NCBI GenBank assembly: GCA_028375605.1
Contig: JAONGR010000008.1
Coordinates: 1 to 52,075 of the forward strand
Direction of reading: 5' to 3'
Length of the DNA stretch: 52,075 bases
DNA from: Arcobacteraceae bacterium
GTDB taxonomy: Bacteria; Campylobacterota; Campylobacteria; Campylobacterales; Arcobacteraceae
Below are positions 43,452-52,075 of this stretch, one piece after another (position 1 is the first letter of the stretch; each line of letters starts with the position of its first letter). The notes beneath the pieces were generated by a model. That model made no database searches, was not told the origin of the DNA, and worked only from the letters and a program-made list of their open reading frames with translations. Both the position numbers and the translations under genes were made by a program.

Positions 43452-45344
43452 TTATAGAATAATCAAAGGTAAAGTAATTTTAAAATTTGCACCTTTGTAC
43501 TTTATATTATTATATCTATACTCTAATGTTGTTGCATCTAAAGAACCTTTCATCCCATCAACAATCATATTATAAGTCAAATGTAAACCTATACCTACAC
43601 CTTGAGCTTGATGTTTTGTCGTGAAATAAGGTTCAAATATTCTGCTAAGTACATCAGGCGAGATACCACCTCCATTATCTTTTAATTCAATAATTACTTT
43701 GTGTCCACTCTTATATGCTGATATAAAAAAATATCTTTCATTCTCTGGTAACTTTTTTAAAACGTATTGTGCATTAGTAAAAATACTTACAAAACACTGT
43801 ACAATCTCGTTTGAATAGCCATCTAAATAAATCTCATTATCAATATTTTCAATAACTTTTATTTGATACCTATTAATTGAACTATTAACTAATTGTAAGA
43901 AAATATTGATATTTTCACTTAAGTTAAAATGCACTTTATCTTTATCTCCTCGTATAAAACTTCTAAATTCATCTATTGTTCGAGAGAGATATTGTGTATT
44001 TTCATCAATAACATTGCAACTTTTTATAAATTGTTCATCACTTAATAGGTTATATTCTTTTTGCATCAACATTCCTGTTGCACTTGTTGATATAATAGAA
44101 AGTGGTTGTCTCCATTGATGTGCAATATTTTCGATCATTTCTGCCATAGAAGAGAGTTTTGAGTGTTCAAATAATAATTTATCTTTTTCTATTTGTTCCG
44201 TTATATTTTGTAGAGTAATCACTAGTTCATTCTTTTTATCAATAACACTAGCACTAATAAGGAAAAAACTTATTGTATTATTTAAATCAATACTAATATT
44301 ATGAGTACCATCTTGATTTTCAACTAAATACTCATACCATATCTTAGAATTGATCTTTTTATCAAAAGGAAATGGTTTATTATTAAATTCTAAAAAATAA
44401 TCCTCAATCACTTTTTCACTAAAAACATATTCTTGGTTATTATAAAGACCTAAAAAATCATAAAACTGTTTATTGGCATTATACAGTTTACCCTCTTTTA
44501 ATACAAAAATAATACTAGGATTAACATCCAATATTTTTTTTATATATTCCTTTTCTTTTATAAGTTCTTTAGTTCTGGTTATAACTTTGTCATCAAGAGT
44601 TTGATTTATTTTATTAAGATGTTTTATAAATAAATAAACGATAAATAGCATCATTGAAAAAATAAGAAATGTAATCCCCGTCAATAAAGTAAAAGTTTTT
44701 TGGGCTAATGCTAAATCTTCATCTAAAGGATATGAAGTAGATAAAATTGCTCTTATGTTTCCTACTTTTTCATGAAAACCATTCTTATCTCCATAAAGTT
44801 CTATTAGCCCTTTGGGTGCAAGTTCAGGATTTGAGTGGCATTTCATACATTCTTGTGTAGTTTTTTTGGTAGGGAGAACATAATATAAAATATTTTCATC
44901 TTTATTTGTGATAATTTCTGAATATTCCGTTATCTCATTATTATTAAATTTTTGCAATAAATTTGATTCTTTTTTAGATGCTTTATTTAATGGATTTCGA
45001 GGATTATCACTAGCAAATCTAATCGTAATTGGTTTCTCACCTAGTTCTTTTTTTAATTCATTATACATATGATTTACATTTCTAGCACTAAAAGTCGAAG
45101 ATAATAATGCAGGATGAAAATAGTCAGCATCAATTGTTCCATTTTTTTGAAACCTATAGACCTCTTCTTTTTGTACTGTTCCGACATAATTTCTAAATGC
45201 TTTGTATTGAACTAAAAGTTCATTTATTTTTACCTTTGCATTTCGAATTGTATTTATTAGTGTTTTTTTATAGTATACAAATGTGAGTATTAAAAATGAG
45301 AGAAGAGACAATATTGCAATATACTTGAATTTAAAACGATACAA
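43452..45344 (-). CDS. Sensor histidine kinase with haem-type DUF3365 periplasmic domain
   Basis: Membrane sensor kinase, 630 residues. Membrane segments at about 8-25 and 217-240 enclose a periplasmic DUF3365 (Tll0287-like) domain with CMKCH at 166-170, a c-type haem motif, so a redox, gas or haem-linked signal is likely. A PAS domain follows (about 265-385), then HisKA with NIAHQWRQPLSIIS near 413 and an HATPase with FTNAQYVL, DNGGGISPDV and GVGIGLHLTYNM near 570-610. No receiver is attached. It is divergent from an HD-GYP protein (181 bp apart). Confidence 0.88.
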   Translation of the reverse strand: MYRFKFKYIAILSLLSFLILTFVYYKKTLINTIRNAKVKINELLVQYKAFRNYVGTVQKEEVYRFQKNGTIDADYFHPALLSSTFSARNVNHMYNELKKELGEKPITIRFASDNPRNPLNKASKKESNLLQKFNNNEITEYSEIITNKDENILYYVLPTKKTTQECMKCHSNPELAPKGLIELYGDKNGFHEKVGNIRAILSTSYPLDEDLALAQKTFTLLTGITFLIFSMMLFIVYLFIKHLNKINQTLDDKVITRTKELIKEKEYIKKILDVNPSIIFVLKEGKLYNANKQFYDFLGLYNNQEYVFSEKVIEDYFLEFNNKPFPFDKKINSKIWYEYLVENQDGTHNISIDLNNTISFFLISASVIDKKNELVITLQNITEQIEKDKLLFEHSKLSSMAEMIENIAHQWRQPLSIISTSATGMLMQKEYNLLSDEQFIKSCNVIDENTQYLSRTIDEFRSFIRGDKDKVHFNLSENINIFLQLVNSSINRYQIKVIENIDNEIYLDGYSNEIVQCFVSIFTNAQYVLKKLPENERYFFISAYKSGHKVIIELKDNGGGISPDVLSRIFEPYFTTKHQAQGVGIGLHLTYNMIVDGMKGSLDATTLEYRYNNIKYKGANFKITLPLIIL

Positions 45345-45552
45345 ACAAGAACCTTTTGATAAATATAACTAAAAAATATAAAATACATTATATTACATTA
45401 TAACTTAAAATATATAATTAAATTTATAAATAAAGAAATTATTTTGGGACTTTTATAAGACAAATATAACTAATATTTTTATATAATAGATTCATATTTT
45501 ACTACACTCTCGAAATTCAAATACCTTGTCAAGACAAAGGAACTCAATAATA

Positions 45553-47934
45553 ATGAAATATTTTAAAGCTGAAAACATTCTATTTGGTTTAAGTATACTA
45601 ATTTTAACTATATTCATATATATAGAATTTGTAATAAAAACAGATATGTATAAAGAAGAAAAAATAAATGACCTTAATATTCAATATAAAAGTAAACTAA
45701 TAATCAATGATAAAATAATCGATGCTTTATTTGATGAGTTACTAAATGATATTGACACCAAATTTTTGATTGCACAAGCCAATAAAAATATCAATAAAGA
45801 TGAAAATAGGAAAAAGCTCTTATACCTTTACAAACTAAAATTTAAAGGTTTTAAGAAAAGAGGAATAAAACAATTACATTTTCATCTAGCAAATGGAAAA
45901 AGTTTTTTAAGACTTCATAAACCAAAAGCATATGGAGACGATTTACTTTTTAGAAAAAATATTCAAAAGATTATTCAAACACATAAAAAAGTTGCTGGAT
46001 TTGAAATAGGCAAATACTTTGAAGGATATAGGTATATCTATCCATTATTTTATGGAGGAGAATATATTGGGAGTGTTGAGGCTGCTGTCGATACTCATCA
46101 TGTATTAGTTCAGATGAAAGAACTCCTTGGTGCTTCTTTTAACATCGTAATAAAAACTGAAGAGTTACATAAAGATAAAATTAGCAATAATATTAACAAT
46201 AAATACCACATGTTTAGTGCTAGTGAAGACTATATTATGCCTCATATAGTGGATAATAAAGAAGATAATATTAAAAGCTTATTATATAAAATCAAGGATG
46301 ATATAAGATCAAATCTAAGTAACAATAAAGCGTTTGTGACTTTTTCATATGATAAACAAAATAATACTCAAATTTTTGTATTTGTTCCAATATTAGATGT
46401 AAATAACAATAATATAGGATACTTTTTTTCTACAACCGAAGATAATGCAATAAAAACAATTATTTTTATGCAAGTTTTAAAATATGCAATAGCGCTAATA
46501 TTACTTAGTTTTTTATTTTACTTCTACAAACAAACTAAGACAAAAACAAAAACTATTGAACAATTAACTATTGCTATTGATAAAACAACACTTGTCTCAA
46601 GAACAGATTTAAAGGGTAGAATTACCTATGTAAATGACGCATTCATAAAAATATCAGGTTATACTCAAAATGAACTTTTAAGAAGTCACCATAATATAGT
46701 AAGAGATCAAAGCACAAATAAAGATATCTTTAAAGAGATGTGGAGTGTAATCAGATCAAAAAAAATTTGGAATGGAATCATTACAAATAAAAGAAAAGAT
46801 GGTTCTAAATATACTGTCAATGCAACAATCATGCCTATCTTGGACGTTGATGGAGATATAATTGAATATATTGCTATTAGACACGATATAACTGAAGTTG
46901 AAAAATACAAAGAAATTTTAAAAGAAAAATTAGAAGACAAAACAAAAACGCTTGAAGAAAACCTCAATTATACCCAACAATACGAAATAGCAATTAATGA
47001 TTCAACGGCTGTATTAAAAACAGATACAAAAAATAATATTATTTTTACAAATAGTAAATTCTGTAAAATCAGTGGTTATAACAAAGAGGAATTAATAGGA
47101 ATTAATTGTAGAGACTTACGACATGAGAATCACATCAAAATGAATGATTGTGAAAATATTATTACTACTTTAAAAGATAAAAAAACTGTGTCTATGGTGT
47201 TTACAAATCTTACTAAAAATAATGAAATATTTTTTCTAGATACGATTATACACCCTATCTTAAATACAAAAGGTGAAGTTATAGAACATTTACACCTCAT
47301 GCATGATATAAGTGAAATTATAAATCTTCATCAAGAATTGGAAGACACACAAAAAGAAATAATTTATAAAATGGGTGAAATAGGAGAAACACGAAGTAAA
47401 GAAACAGGAAATCATGTCAAAAGAGTAGCCGAGTATTCAAAACTTTTAGCCTTACTATATGGTATCAATGAAAAAGAGGCAGAAATACTTAAATTAGCTA
47501 GTCCTATGCACGATATTGGAAAAGTGGGTATTCCTGATAGTGTCCTAAAAAAACCAGGAAAATTGGACCCTACAGAATGGAGTGTCATGAAAACACACGC
47601 TGAGCTAGGTTATGAGATGTTAAAAAACTCAAATAGACCTATACTTAAAGCGGCAGCTACTGTTGCAGGAGAACACCATGAAAGATGGGATGGGTTAGGT
47701 TACCCTAAAGGTAAAAAAGGAGAAGATATCCATATTTATGGACGAATAACAGCCATAGCTGATGTTTTTGATGCACTTGGTTCAGAAAGATGTTATAAAA
47801 AAGCATGGACTATGGAAAATATTTTAGAACTTTTTGAGGAAGAAAAAGGAAAACAATTTGATCCAAATTTAATCGATTTATTTTTTACTAATTTAAGTAA
47901 ATTTTTGGAAATACAAAAAAAATTTAAAGACTAA
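45553..47934 (+). CDS. Sensor protein with two PAS domains and HD-GYP output
   Basis: Predicted c-di-GMP phosphodiesterase under sensory control. I use the ATG at 45553 (793 residues, AAAGGAA upstream); a TTG at 45526 would add nine residues. It has membrane helices at about 7-27 and 308-328 enclosing a periplasmic cache-like sensor, then two PAS domains (about 345-455 and 480-600) joined by helical segments, and an HD-GYP domain (about 615-790). The HD-GYP core has ETGNHVKRVAEYSKLL, MHDIGKVGIPD and GEHHERWDGLGYPKG (HHERWDGLGYP, a full variant GYP motif). Divergent from the haem-type kinase and possibly answering the same stimulus. Confidence 0.87.
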   Translation: MKYFKAENILFGLSILILTIFIYIEFVIKTDMYKEEKINDLNIQYKSKLIINDKIIDALFDELLNDIDTKFLIAQANKNINKDENRKKLLYLYKLKFKGFKKRGIKQLHFHLANGKSFLRLHKPKAYGDDLLFRKNIQKIIQTHKKVAGFEIGKYFEGYRYIYPLFYGGEYIGSVEAAVDTHHVLVQMKELLGASFNIVIKTEELHKDKISNNINNKYHMFSASEDYIMPHIVDNKEDNIKSLLYKIKDDIRSNLSNNKAFVTFSYDKQNNTQIFVFVPILDVNNNNIGYFFSTTEDNAIKTIIFMQVLKYAIALILLSFLFYFYKQTKTKTKTIEQLTIAIDKTTLVSRTDLKGRITYVNDAFIKISGYTQNELLRSHHNIVRDQSTNKDIFKEMWSVIRSKKIWNGIITNKRKDGSKYTVNATIMPILDVDGDIIEYIAIRHDITEVEKYKEILKEKLEDKTKTLEENLNYTQQYEIAINDSTAVLKTDTKNNIIFTNSKFCKISGYNKEELIGINCRDLRHENHIKMNDCENIITTLKDKKTVSMVFTNLTKNNEIFFLDTIIHPILNTKGEVIEHLHLMHDISEIINLHQELEDTQKEIIYKMGEIGETRSKETGNHVKRVAEYSKLLALLYGINEKEAEILKLASPMHDIGKVGIPDSVLKKPGKLDPTEWSVMKTHAELGYEMLKNSNRPILKAAATVAGEHHERWDGLGYPKGKKGEDIHIYGRITAIADVFDALGSERCYKKAWTMENILELFEEEKGKQFDPNLIDLFFTNLSKFLEIQKKFKD

Positions 47935-47981
47935 TATGATATTGAGCAACTGTTAAAGAAGATTCAAGTAAAATCAGCTTT

Positions 47982-48893
47982 ATGAACATAGCTAACATAA
48001 GAGAAGAAAGAGCAAAATGGCTTGAATGGAAAAATATCATTCCAATGAGAAATGCTCTAAAAAACATACAAACTATAAATACTGATAATTTAAATATATC
48101 ATACAACGACTGGGTAACAGTAGGCGATGAATCTGACATATCAGAAGAACAACTTACTTTACTAGAAGAAAATGTAAAAGCCTTAATCCCATGGAGAAAA
48201 GGCCCTTTTTCATTATGTGGACTAAATATAGATAGTGAATGGCAAAGTAATCTAAAATACAATCTTCTAAAAAAACATTTTAATATAAAAGACAAAATAG
48301 TAGCAGATGTCGGATGTAACAACGGATATTATATGTTTAGGATGCTTGAAGAACAACCTAAAAGGTTAGTTGGTTTTGATCCATCTGCTATATTTAAAAC
48401 TCAATTTGATGTAGTAAATCATTTTGTCAAAAGTGATATAAAATATGAACTGTTAGGTGTAGAGCATCTAGAGTTTTATGAACATAAATTTGATATGATT
48501 TTTATGCTTGGTGTTTTATATCATAGAAGTGATCCGATTGCCTCATTAAAATCTCTTAATAGAGCATTAAATAAAAATGGTGAAATCATAGTAGATAGTT
48601 TTATGATAGATGGAGAGGAAGAAGTTGCACTTTGTCCAGAGTCACGATATGCAATGATTCCAAATGTATATTTTCTACCAACTGTAAACTGTTTTAAAAA
48701 CTGGCTTAAACGAGCAGGATTTACAGATATAGAACTTATTGAAATAACTACTACTGATGATAAAGAACAAAGAGTAACACCATGGACTTTTGGTAAAAGT
48801 CTTGATGATTTTAGAGATCCAAGTGATTCCTCCAAAACAATAGAGGGCTACCCTGCTCCAAAACGAGCATACTTAAAGGCAAGGAAGAAATGA
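47982..48893 (+). CDS. cmoB: tRNA U34 carboxymethyltransferase CmoB
   Basis: Uses carboxy-S-adenosylmethionine to turn 5-hydroxyuridine-34 into cmo5U. The 303-residue protein matches CmoB: LIPWRKGPFSLCGLNIDSEWQSNLKYN (about 68-94), VADVGCNNGYYMFRMLE near 107-123, FMLGVLYHRSDPIASLKSL near 173-191, YFLPTVNCFKNWLKRAGF near 228, EQRVTPW and EGYPAPKRAYLKARKK at the end. No CmoA gene is visible nearby. It starts 47 bp after the HD-GYP gene without a strong ribosome site. The stop codon overlaps a tiny ORF that repeats its last ten residues. Confidence 0.95.
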   Translation: MNIANIREERAKWLEWKNIIPMRNALKNIQTINTDNLNISYNDWVTVGDESDISEEQLTLLEENVKALIPWRKGPFSLCGLNIDSEWQSNLKYNLLKKHFNIKDKIVADVGCNNGYYMFRMLEEQPKRLVGFDPSAIFKTQFDVVNHFVKSDIKYELLGVEHLEFYEHKFDMIFMLGVLYHRSDPIASLKSLNRALNKNGEIIVDSFMIDGEEEVALCPESRYAMIPNVYFLPTVNCFKNWLKRAGFTDIELIEITTTDDKEQRVTPWTFGKSLDDFRDPSDSSKTIEGYPAPKRAYLKARKK

Positions 48894-48946
48894 AAACGCG
48901 AAGTTTCTTTAGAAAACGTGCTTATTTAAAAGCTAGAAAAAAATAA
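48890..48946 (+). CDS. 18-codon ORF repeating the CmoB C-terminus
   Basis: ATG at 48890 overlaps the cmoB TGA, and the TAA at 48944 overlaps the next gene's ATG by one base; AAGGAAG lies just upstream. The peptide is MKTRSFFRKRAYLKARKK, whose last ten residues (KRAYLKARKK) equal the CmoB tail. The two DNA copies differ at several synonymous sites, so this is not a fresh duplication. It may be a real, very basic peptide, a translational coupler between cmoB and the flavoprotein gene, or a remnant of an old partial duplication. Function unknown. Confidence 0.45.
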   Translation: MKTRSFFRKRAYLKARKK

Positions 48947-50196
48947 TGATGTCAGATACTGTTTATGATTTAATTGTTGTAGGTTCTGGAGCTGCTGGAT
49001 TAGCAGGAGCTATTAAAGCAGGACGTAATGGTAAAAAGGTTTTACTGTTAGAAAAACTTTCTCAAATAGCAACAAAATTAAAAGCAACTGGTGGGGGTAG
49101 ATGTAATCTTAGTAATACACTAGATAACACTACTTTTATGCAATCATTTGGTAAAAATGGTCGATTTATGACTACTGCCATAAATAAAATGGATCATAAT
49201 GGTTTACGAGATTTTTTTACAAGTTTAGATTTAGAAACACACATACCTGACGGGTTTAGAATATTTCCAGTAACACACAGTTCTACTACAGTTATAAATG
49301 CCTTACTTCAGGAACTTAAACGCTTAAATATAAAAATACTTTGTGATGAAAAAGTTGAAGATATTTTAACCAAAGATAATATGGTAACTCATATTAAAAC
49401 GCAAAATAACCTATATAAAACCAAAAACATACTTTTAGCAACAGGAGGTATGGGTTATCCTAAAATGGGAGCAACTGGAGACGGTTTTACAATTGTTCAA
49501 AAACTAGGGCATAAAGTAACAAAATTATATCCAGCCATGATGCCTTTAAGTACAAAGGAAACTTGGCAGGGAAATTGTAGAGCAGATACAATTTCTAAAG
49601 TTACAATTAAAGTAAATATTCCAAATAATAATAAACTAAAAAAACTCACGGCAAAAGGTGATTTAATTTTTACATCTACAGGATTAAGAGGTCCTGTTAT
49701 TTTGGATTTTGCTAGAGAGATAACTCCATTTTTAGATACATATAATGAAGTACCTATTTTAGTAAATTTAACTCATGGTAAACATGAAGATGAAATTATT
49801 AAAATAATTAAAGATAAAAGTATAAAAGAACCAAATAAAAACATTATTGAGATATTAACTTTTCTTATACCTAAGTCTTTAGCTCAAGAATTTTGTAAAT
49901 TATGTAATATTGATTCTTCAATAAATTATAAACATATTAATGGTGAATCAAAAAATCAATTAATAAAAATATTAGCTTGGACCCCTTTTACGATTTCAGG
50001 TCATGATGGATTCAATAAAGCAATGATTACTAGAGGTGGTATTAGCCTCAAAGAGATAGATCCTACAACAATGCAGAGCAAAATAATTAGAGGTCTATAT
50101 TTTGCAGGTGAAATTGTTGATATAGATGGTCCTTGTGGAGGATATAATCTTCAGTGGTCTTTTTCTAGTGGTTATCTTGCAGGCGAAATTTGTTAA
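48946..50196 (+). CDS. NAD(P)/FAD-dependent oxidoreductase, YhiN/HI0933 family
   Basis: Flavoprotein of unknown reaction. The 416 residues have an N-terminal dinucleotide fold (LIVVGSGAAGLAGAIKAGRNGKKVLLLEK, about 9-37), the family motif TKLKATGGGRCNLSN (about 44-58), ATGGMGYPKMGATGDGF near 164-180 and the C-terminal LYFAGEIVDIDGPCGGYNLQWSFSSGYLAG near 383-412. All are typical of the HI0933-like group. It begins MM, with the first ATG touching the mini-ORF stop. Likely translationally coupled. The substrate cannot be told from sequence. Confidence 0.92.
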   Translation: MMSDTVYDLIVVGSGAAGLAGAIKAGRNGKKVLLLEKLSQIATKLKATGGGRCNLSNTLDNTTFMQSFGKNGRFMTTAINKMDHNGLRDFFTSLDLETHIPDGFRIFPVTHSSTTVINALLQELKRLNIKILCDEKVEDILTKDNMVTHIKTQNNLYKTKNILLATGGMGYPKMGATGDGFTIVQKLGHKVTKLYPAMMPLSTKETWQGNCRADTISKVTIKVNIPNNNKLKKLTAKGDLIFTSTGLRGPVILDFAREITPFLDTYNEVPILVNLTHGKHEDEIIKIIKDKSIKEPNKNIIEILTFLIPKSLAQEFCKLCNIDSSINYKHINGESKNQLIKILAWTPFTISGHDGFNKAMITRGGISLKEIDPTTMQSKIIRGLYFAGEIVDIDGPCGGYNLQWSFSSGYLAGEIC

Positions 50197-50420
50197 ACTT
50201 ATAATATTAATAAATATTATGTAACAAAGCAAAAAAACTTTTTATTTTCAAAATTATTATAACTTATATTAATAATATAATGTGAATTTTTGTAGCATTT
50301 TTTTTTATTTTTAATCATTATTTTCTACTTTAGATATATAGTTATATTTTTTAATACTCCTTTAAATGAAATTGTGAGAAACTCATACATATACTTAATA
50401 AATTAAAAAACGGAGAAACA
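50197..50420 (+). promoter_or_regulatory. Intergenic region before the acetolactate-synthase-like gene
   Basis: 224 bp, extremely AT-rich, no ORF or clear hairpin. It should hold the promoter for the gene at 50421, which has a good GGAG ribosome site. Nothing else can be supported. Confidence 0.35.
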
Positions 50421-52075
50421 ATGAACGCATCAGACTTATTTATAAAAGCCCTAGAAAACGAAGGAGTAGAATATATATTTGGTATTCCAGGTGAAGAAAA
50501 CCTAGATTTACTTGAAGCACTTAGAAAGTCGGATAAAATTAAATTAATTTTAACACGACACGAACAAGGTGCAGGATTTATGGCTGCAACTTATGGTAGA
50601 TTAACAGGAAAAGTTGGTGTTTGTGTATCTACACTTGGACCTGGAGCTACAAACTTTACAACAGCAGCAGCGTATGCACAACTTGGCGGTATGCCAATGT
50701 TAATGATTACTGGTCAAAAACCAATTAAAAAATCAAAACAAGGTCGATTCCAAATTATTGATGTTGTTGGAATGATGAAACCACTAACTAAATATGCAAA
50801 AGTAGTTGTAAATGGAAATAACTCTCCAGCTATGATTAGAGAAGCATTTAAAATAGCTACAACTGAAAGACCAGGTGCTGTTCATATTGAATTTCCAGAA
50901 GATATTTCAGCTGAAGAAAATTGTGATGATAATATCTATCCTGTTCAAGATTTTGAATACCCTACAGCTAATAAAAAATCTATTGCAGATGCAATTAAAA
51001 TGATTGAAAAAGCTGAAAGACCATTATTATGTATTGGTAACGCTGCAAATAGAGGTGAAGTTTCTGCTGCTTTAACTAAGTTTGTTGATGAAATGGGTAT
51101 TCCTTTCTTTGCAACACAAATGGGTAAAGGTGTAGTTGATGAAAATCATGAATTATGTTTAAGTACAGCTGCATTATCAAAAGATGATTTCTTACATTGT
51201 GCAATTGAAAGAGCAGATGTTATTATTAATGTTGGTCATGATGTTATTGAAAAACCACCATTTTTTATGGAAAACACTCCTGATGCTACAAAAGTAATTC
51301 ATTTAAACTTTTTTCCATCAGAAGTAGATGATACATACTTCCCTCAATTAGATGTTGTTGGGGATATTGCGACAAGTGTTGACGCATTAACAGAAGCATT
51401 AACTGCTCAAGAACACTGGGATTTTGAGTACTACAAAAGATTAGCTGTAGAAATTAGAACAAAACTTTCTAAATACTTTGGAGATACAAGATTTCCAATC
51501 TTACCTCAAAAAGCAGTAAGAACAATTAGACAAACACTAAAAAGTGATGATGATATAGTAACACTAGATAATGGTGTATATAAAATCTGGTTTGCAAGAA
51601 ACTATAGATGTGCTAAACCAAACACATTATTATTAGATAATGCGTTAGCAACAATGGGTGCAGGACTTCCATCTGGAATGGCTGCTAAAATGGTAAACCC
51701 TGATTCAAAAGTAGTTGCAGTTTGTGGTGATGGTGGATTCATGATGAATGATCAAGAGATGGAAACAGCTGTAAGATTAGGTCTTGATATGACAGTAGTT
51801 ATTCTTAATGACAATTCATATGGAATGATTAAATGGAAACAAGCTGGTATGGGATTTGAAAACTTTGGACTTGATTTAGGAAACCCTGACTTTGTTAAAT
51901 TTGCTGAATCATTTGGAGCAAGTGGACATAGACCAACATCTTGTGAAGATTTTGCTGAAACATTAGAAAAATGTGTAAATGGTAAAGGTGTTCACCTTAT
52001 TGACTTAGCTGTTGACTATTCATTAAATCATTCAATTTTAAATGATTTATTAGCTAATAAACAATGTATGATATA
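50421..52075 (+). CDS. Acetolactate synthase-like ThDP enzyme, large subunit (3' end beyond window)
   Basis: Thiamine-diphosphate enzyme related to acetolactate synthase, which joins two pyruvate to acetolactate. The reading frame is open from 50421 to the window end (551 codons plus 2 bases), so the gene is essentially complete but lacks its stop here. Seen: FGIPGEENLDLLEAL (about 20-34), LTRHEQGAGFMAATYGRLTGKVGVC (about 43-67; Glu48 is the ThDP Glu), GPGATNFTTAAAYAQLGGMPMLMITGQ, the mid-domain, and GDGGFMMNDQEMETA...NDNSYGMIKWKQ near 437-475, which binds Mg-ThDP. It resembles single-gene large subunits and AlsS; no small subunit is visible. Glyoxylate carboligase was considered because of the glyoxylate pathway but the Glu above argues against it. 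Confidence 0.85.
   Translation, partial: MNASDLFIKALENEGVEYIFGIPGEENLDLLEALRKSDKIKLILTRHEQGAGFMAATYGRLTGKVGVCVSTLGPGATNFTTAAAYAQLGGMPMLMITGQKPIKKSKQGRFQIIDVVGMMKPLTKYAKVVVNGNNSPAMIREAFKIATTERPGAVHIEFPEDISAEENCDDNIYPVQDFEYPTANKKSIADAIKMIEKAERPLLCIGNAANRGEVSAALTKFVDEMGIPFFATQMGKGVVDENHELCLSTAALSKDDFLHCAIERADVIINVGHDVIEKPPFFMENTPDATKVIHLNFFPSEVDDTYFPQLDVVGDIATSVDALTEALTAQEHWDFEYYKRLAVEIRTKLSKYFGDTRFPILPQKAVRTIRQTLKSDDDIVTLDNGVYKIWFARNYRCAKPNTLLLDNALATMGAGLPSGMAAKMVNPDSKVVAVCGDGGFMMNDQEMETAVRLGLDMTVVILNDNSYGMIKWKQAGMGFENFGLDLGNPDFVKFAESFGASGHRPTSCEDFAETLEKCVNGKGVHLIDLAVDYSLNHSILNDLLANKQCMI

Noticed and set aside
50421-52075. Glyoxylate carboligase as an alternative glyoxylate route
   Set aside because: The conserved ThDP glutamate (RHEQGAG) is present, whereas glyoxylate carboligase has Val there, and the gene is 14 kb from the purine genes in another unit.
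1-52075. CRISPR arrays, insertion sequences, prophage or integrase genes
   Set aside because: No regularly spaced repeats, transposase or recombinase motifs were seen on either strand.

Overview
The window is AT-rich (about 30% GC by eye), gene-dense bacterial chromosome, most consistent with a free-living member of the Campylobacterota close to Arcobacter. The evidence is the base composition, a Helicobacter-type urease small subunit in which gamma and beta are fused, a Campylobacter-like CmoB, the many sensor kinases and the TonB machinery. The assignment is inferred from protein resemblance, not from a marker gene. I see no rRNA, tRNA, CRISPR array, insertion sequence or phage gene.

Layout. 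1-6354 (+): argB, a eukaryote-like arginine kinase, then a metal-uptake-like module (TonB-dependent receptor, membrane polyferredoxin, TonB). 6346-26713 (all -): about 20 kb of purine and ureide degradation genes. In transcription order these are a GntR regulator, allantoinase puuE, OHCU decarboxylase, allantoicase, ureidoglycolate lyase; then urate hydroxylase puuD, HIU hydrolase, a Tsx-like outer-membrane channel, an NCS2 permease, 8-oxoguanine deaminase, malate synthase G, xdhA, xdhB, xdhC, a SemiSWEET and urease ureAB-C-E-F-G. 26997-30806: the detached ureD, an AzgA-type guanine/hypoxanthine permease and a divergent guanine deaminase. 30826-36369 (-): the urea ABC transporter urtABCDE. 36475-40534: a hybrid kinase divergent from a REC-kinase/response-regulator pair. 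40540-47934: three unknown genes, a U32-family tRNA hydroxylation protein, a sensor kinase with a haem-type motif and a divergent HD-GYP protein. 47982-52075 (+): cmoB, an 18-codon ORF, a flavoprotein and a truncated acetolactate-synthase-like gene.

How the genes work together. Purines enter through the Tsx-like channel and two NCS2 permeases. Guanine is deaminated to xanthine and 8-oxoguanine to urate; XdhAB oxidises hypoxanthine/xanthine to urate. PuuD oxidises urate at the membrane with electrons leaving through its own cytochrome c domain. HIU hydrolase, OHCU decarboxylase, allantoinase, allantoicase and ureidoglycolate lyase carry it to glyoxylate plus two urea. Urease splits the urea to ammonia and CO2, UrtABCDE recovers or scavenges urea, and malate synthase G turns glyoxylate into malate. 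All core steps from guanine, xanthine or 8-oxoguanine to ammonia and malate are in one locus; only an adenine deaminase is not seen.

Regulation. Two unrelated palindromes recur in the control regions. ATTGTAGACAAT (TTGT-N2-ACAA, the FadR/GntR type) lies at gntR (twice), the guanine permease and guanine deaminase. A 19-bp element, TTGTATAT-N5-ATACAW, lies upstream of gntR, the guanine permease and urtA. At gntR and the permease the two elements have identical spacing (30.5 bp centre to centre), and each GntR-type site is 4 bp from a -10-like hexamer. This suggests a shared repressor-plus-activator circuit tying purine and urea use together.
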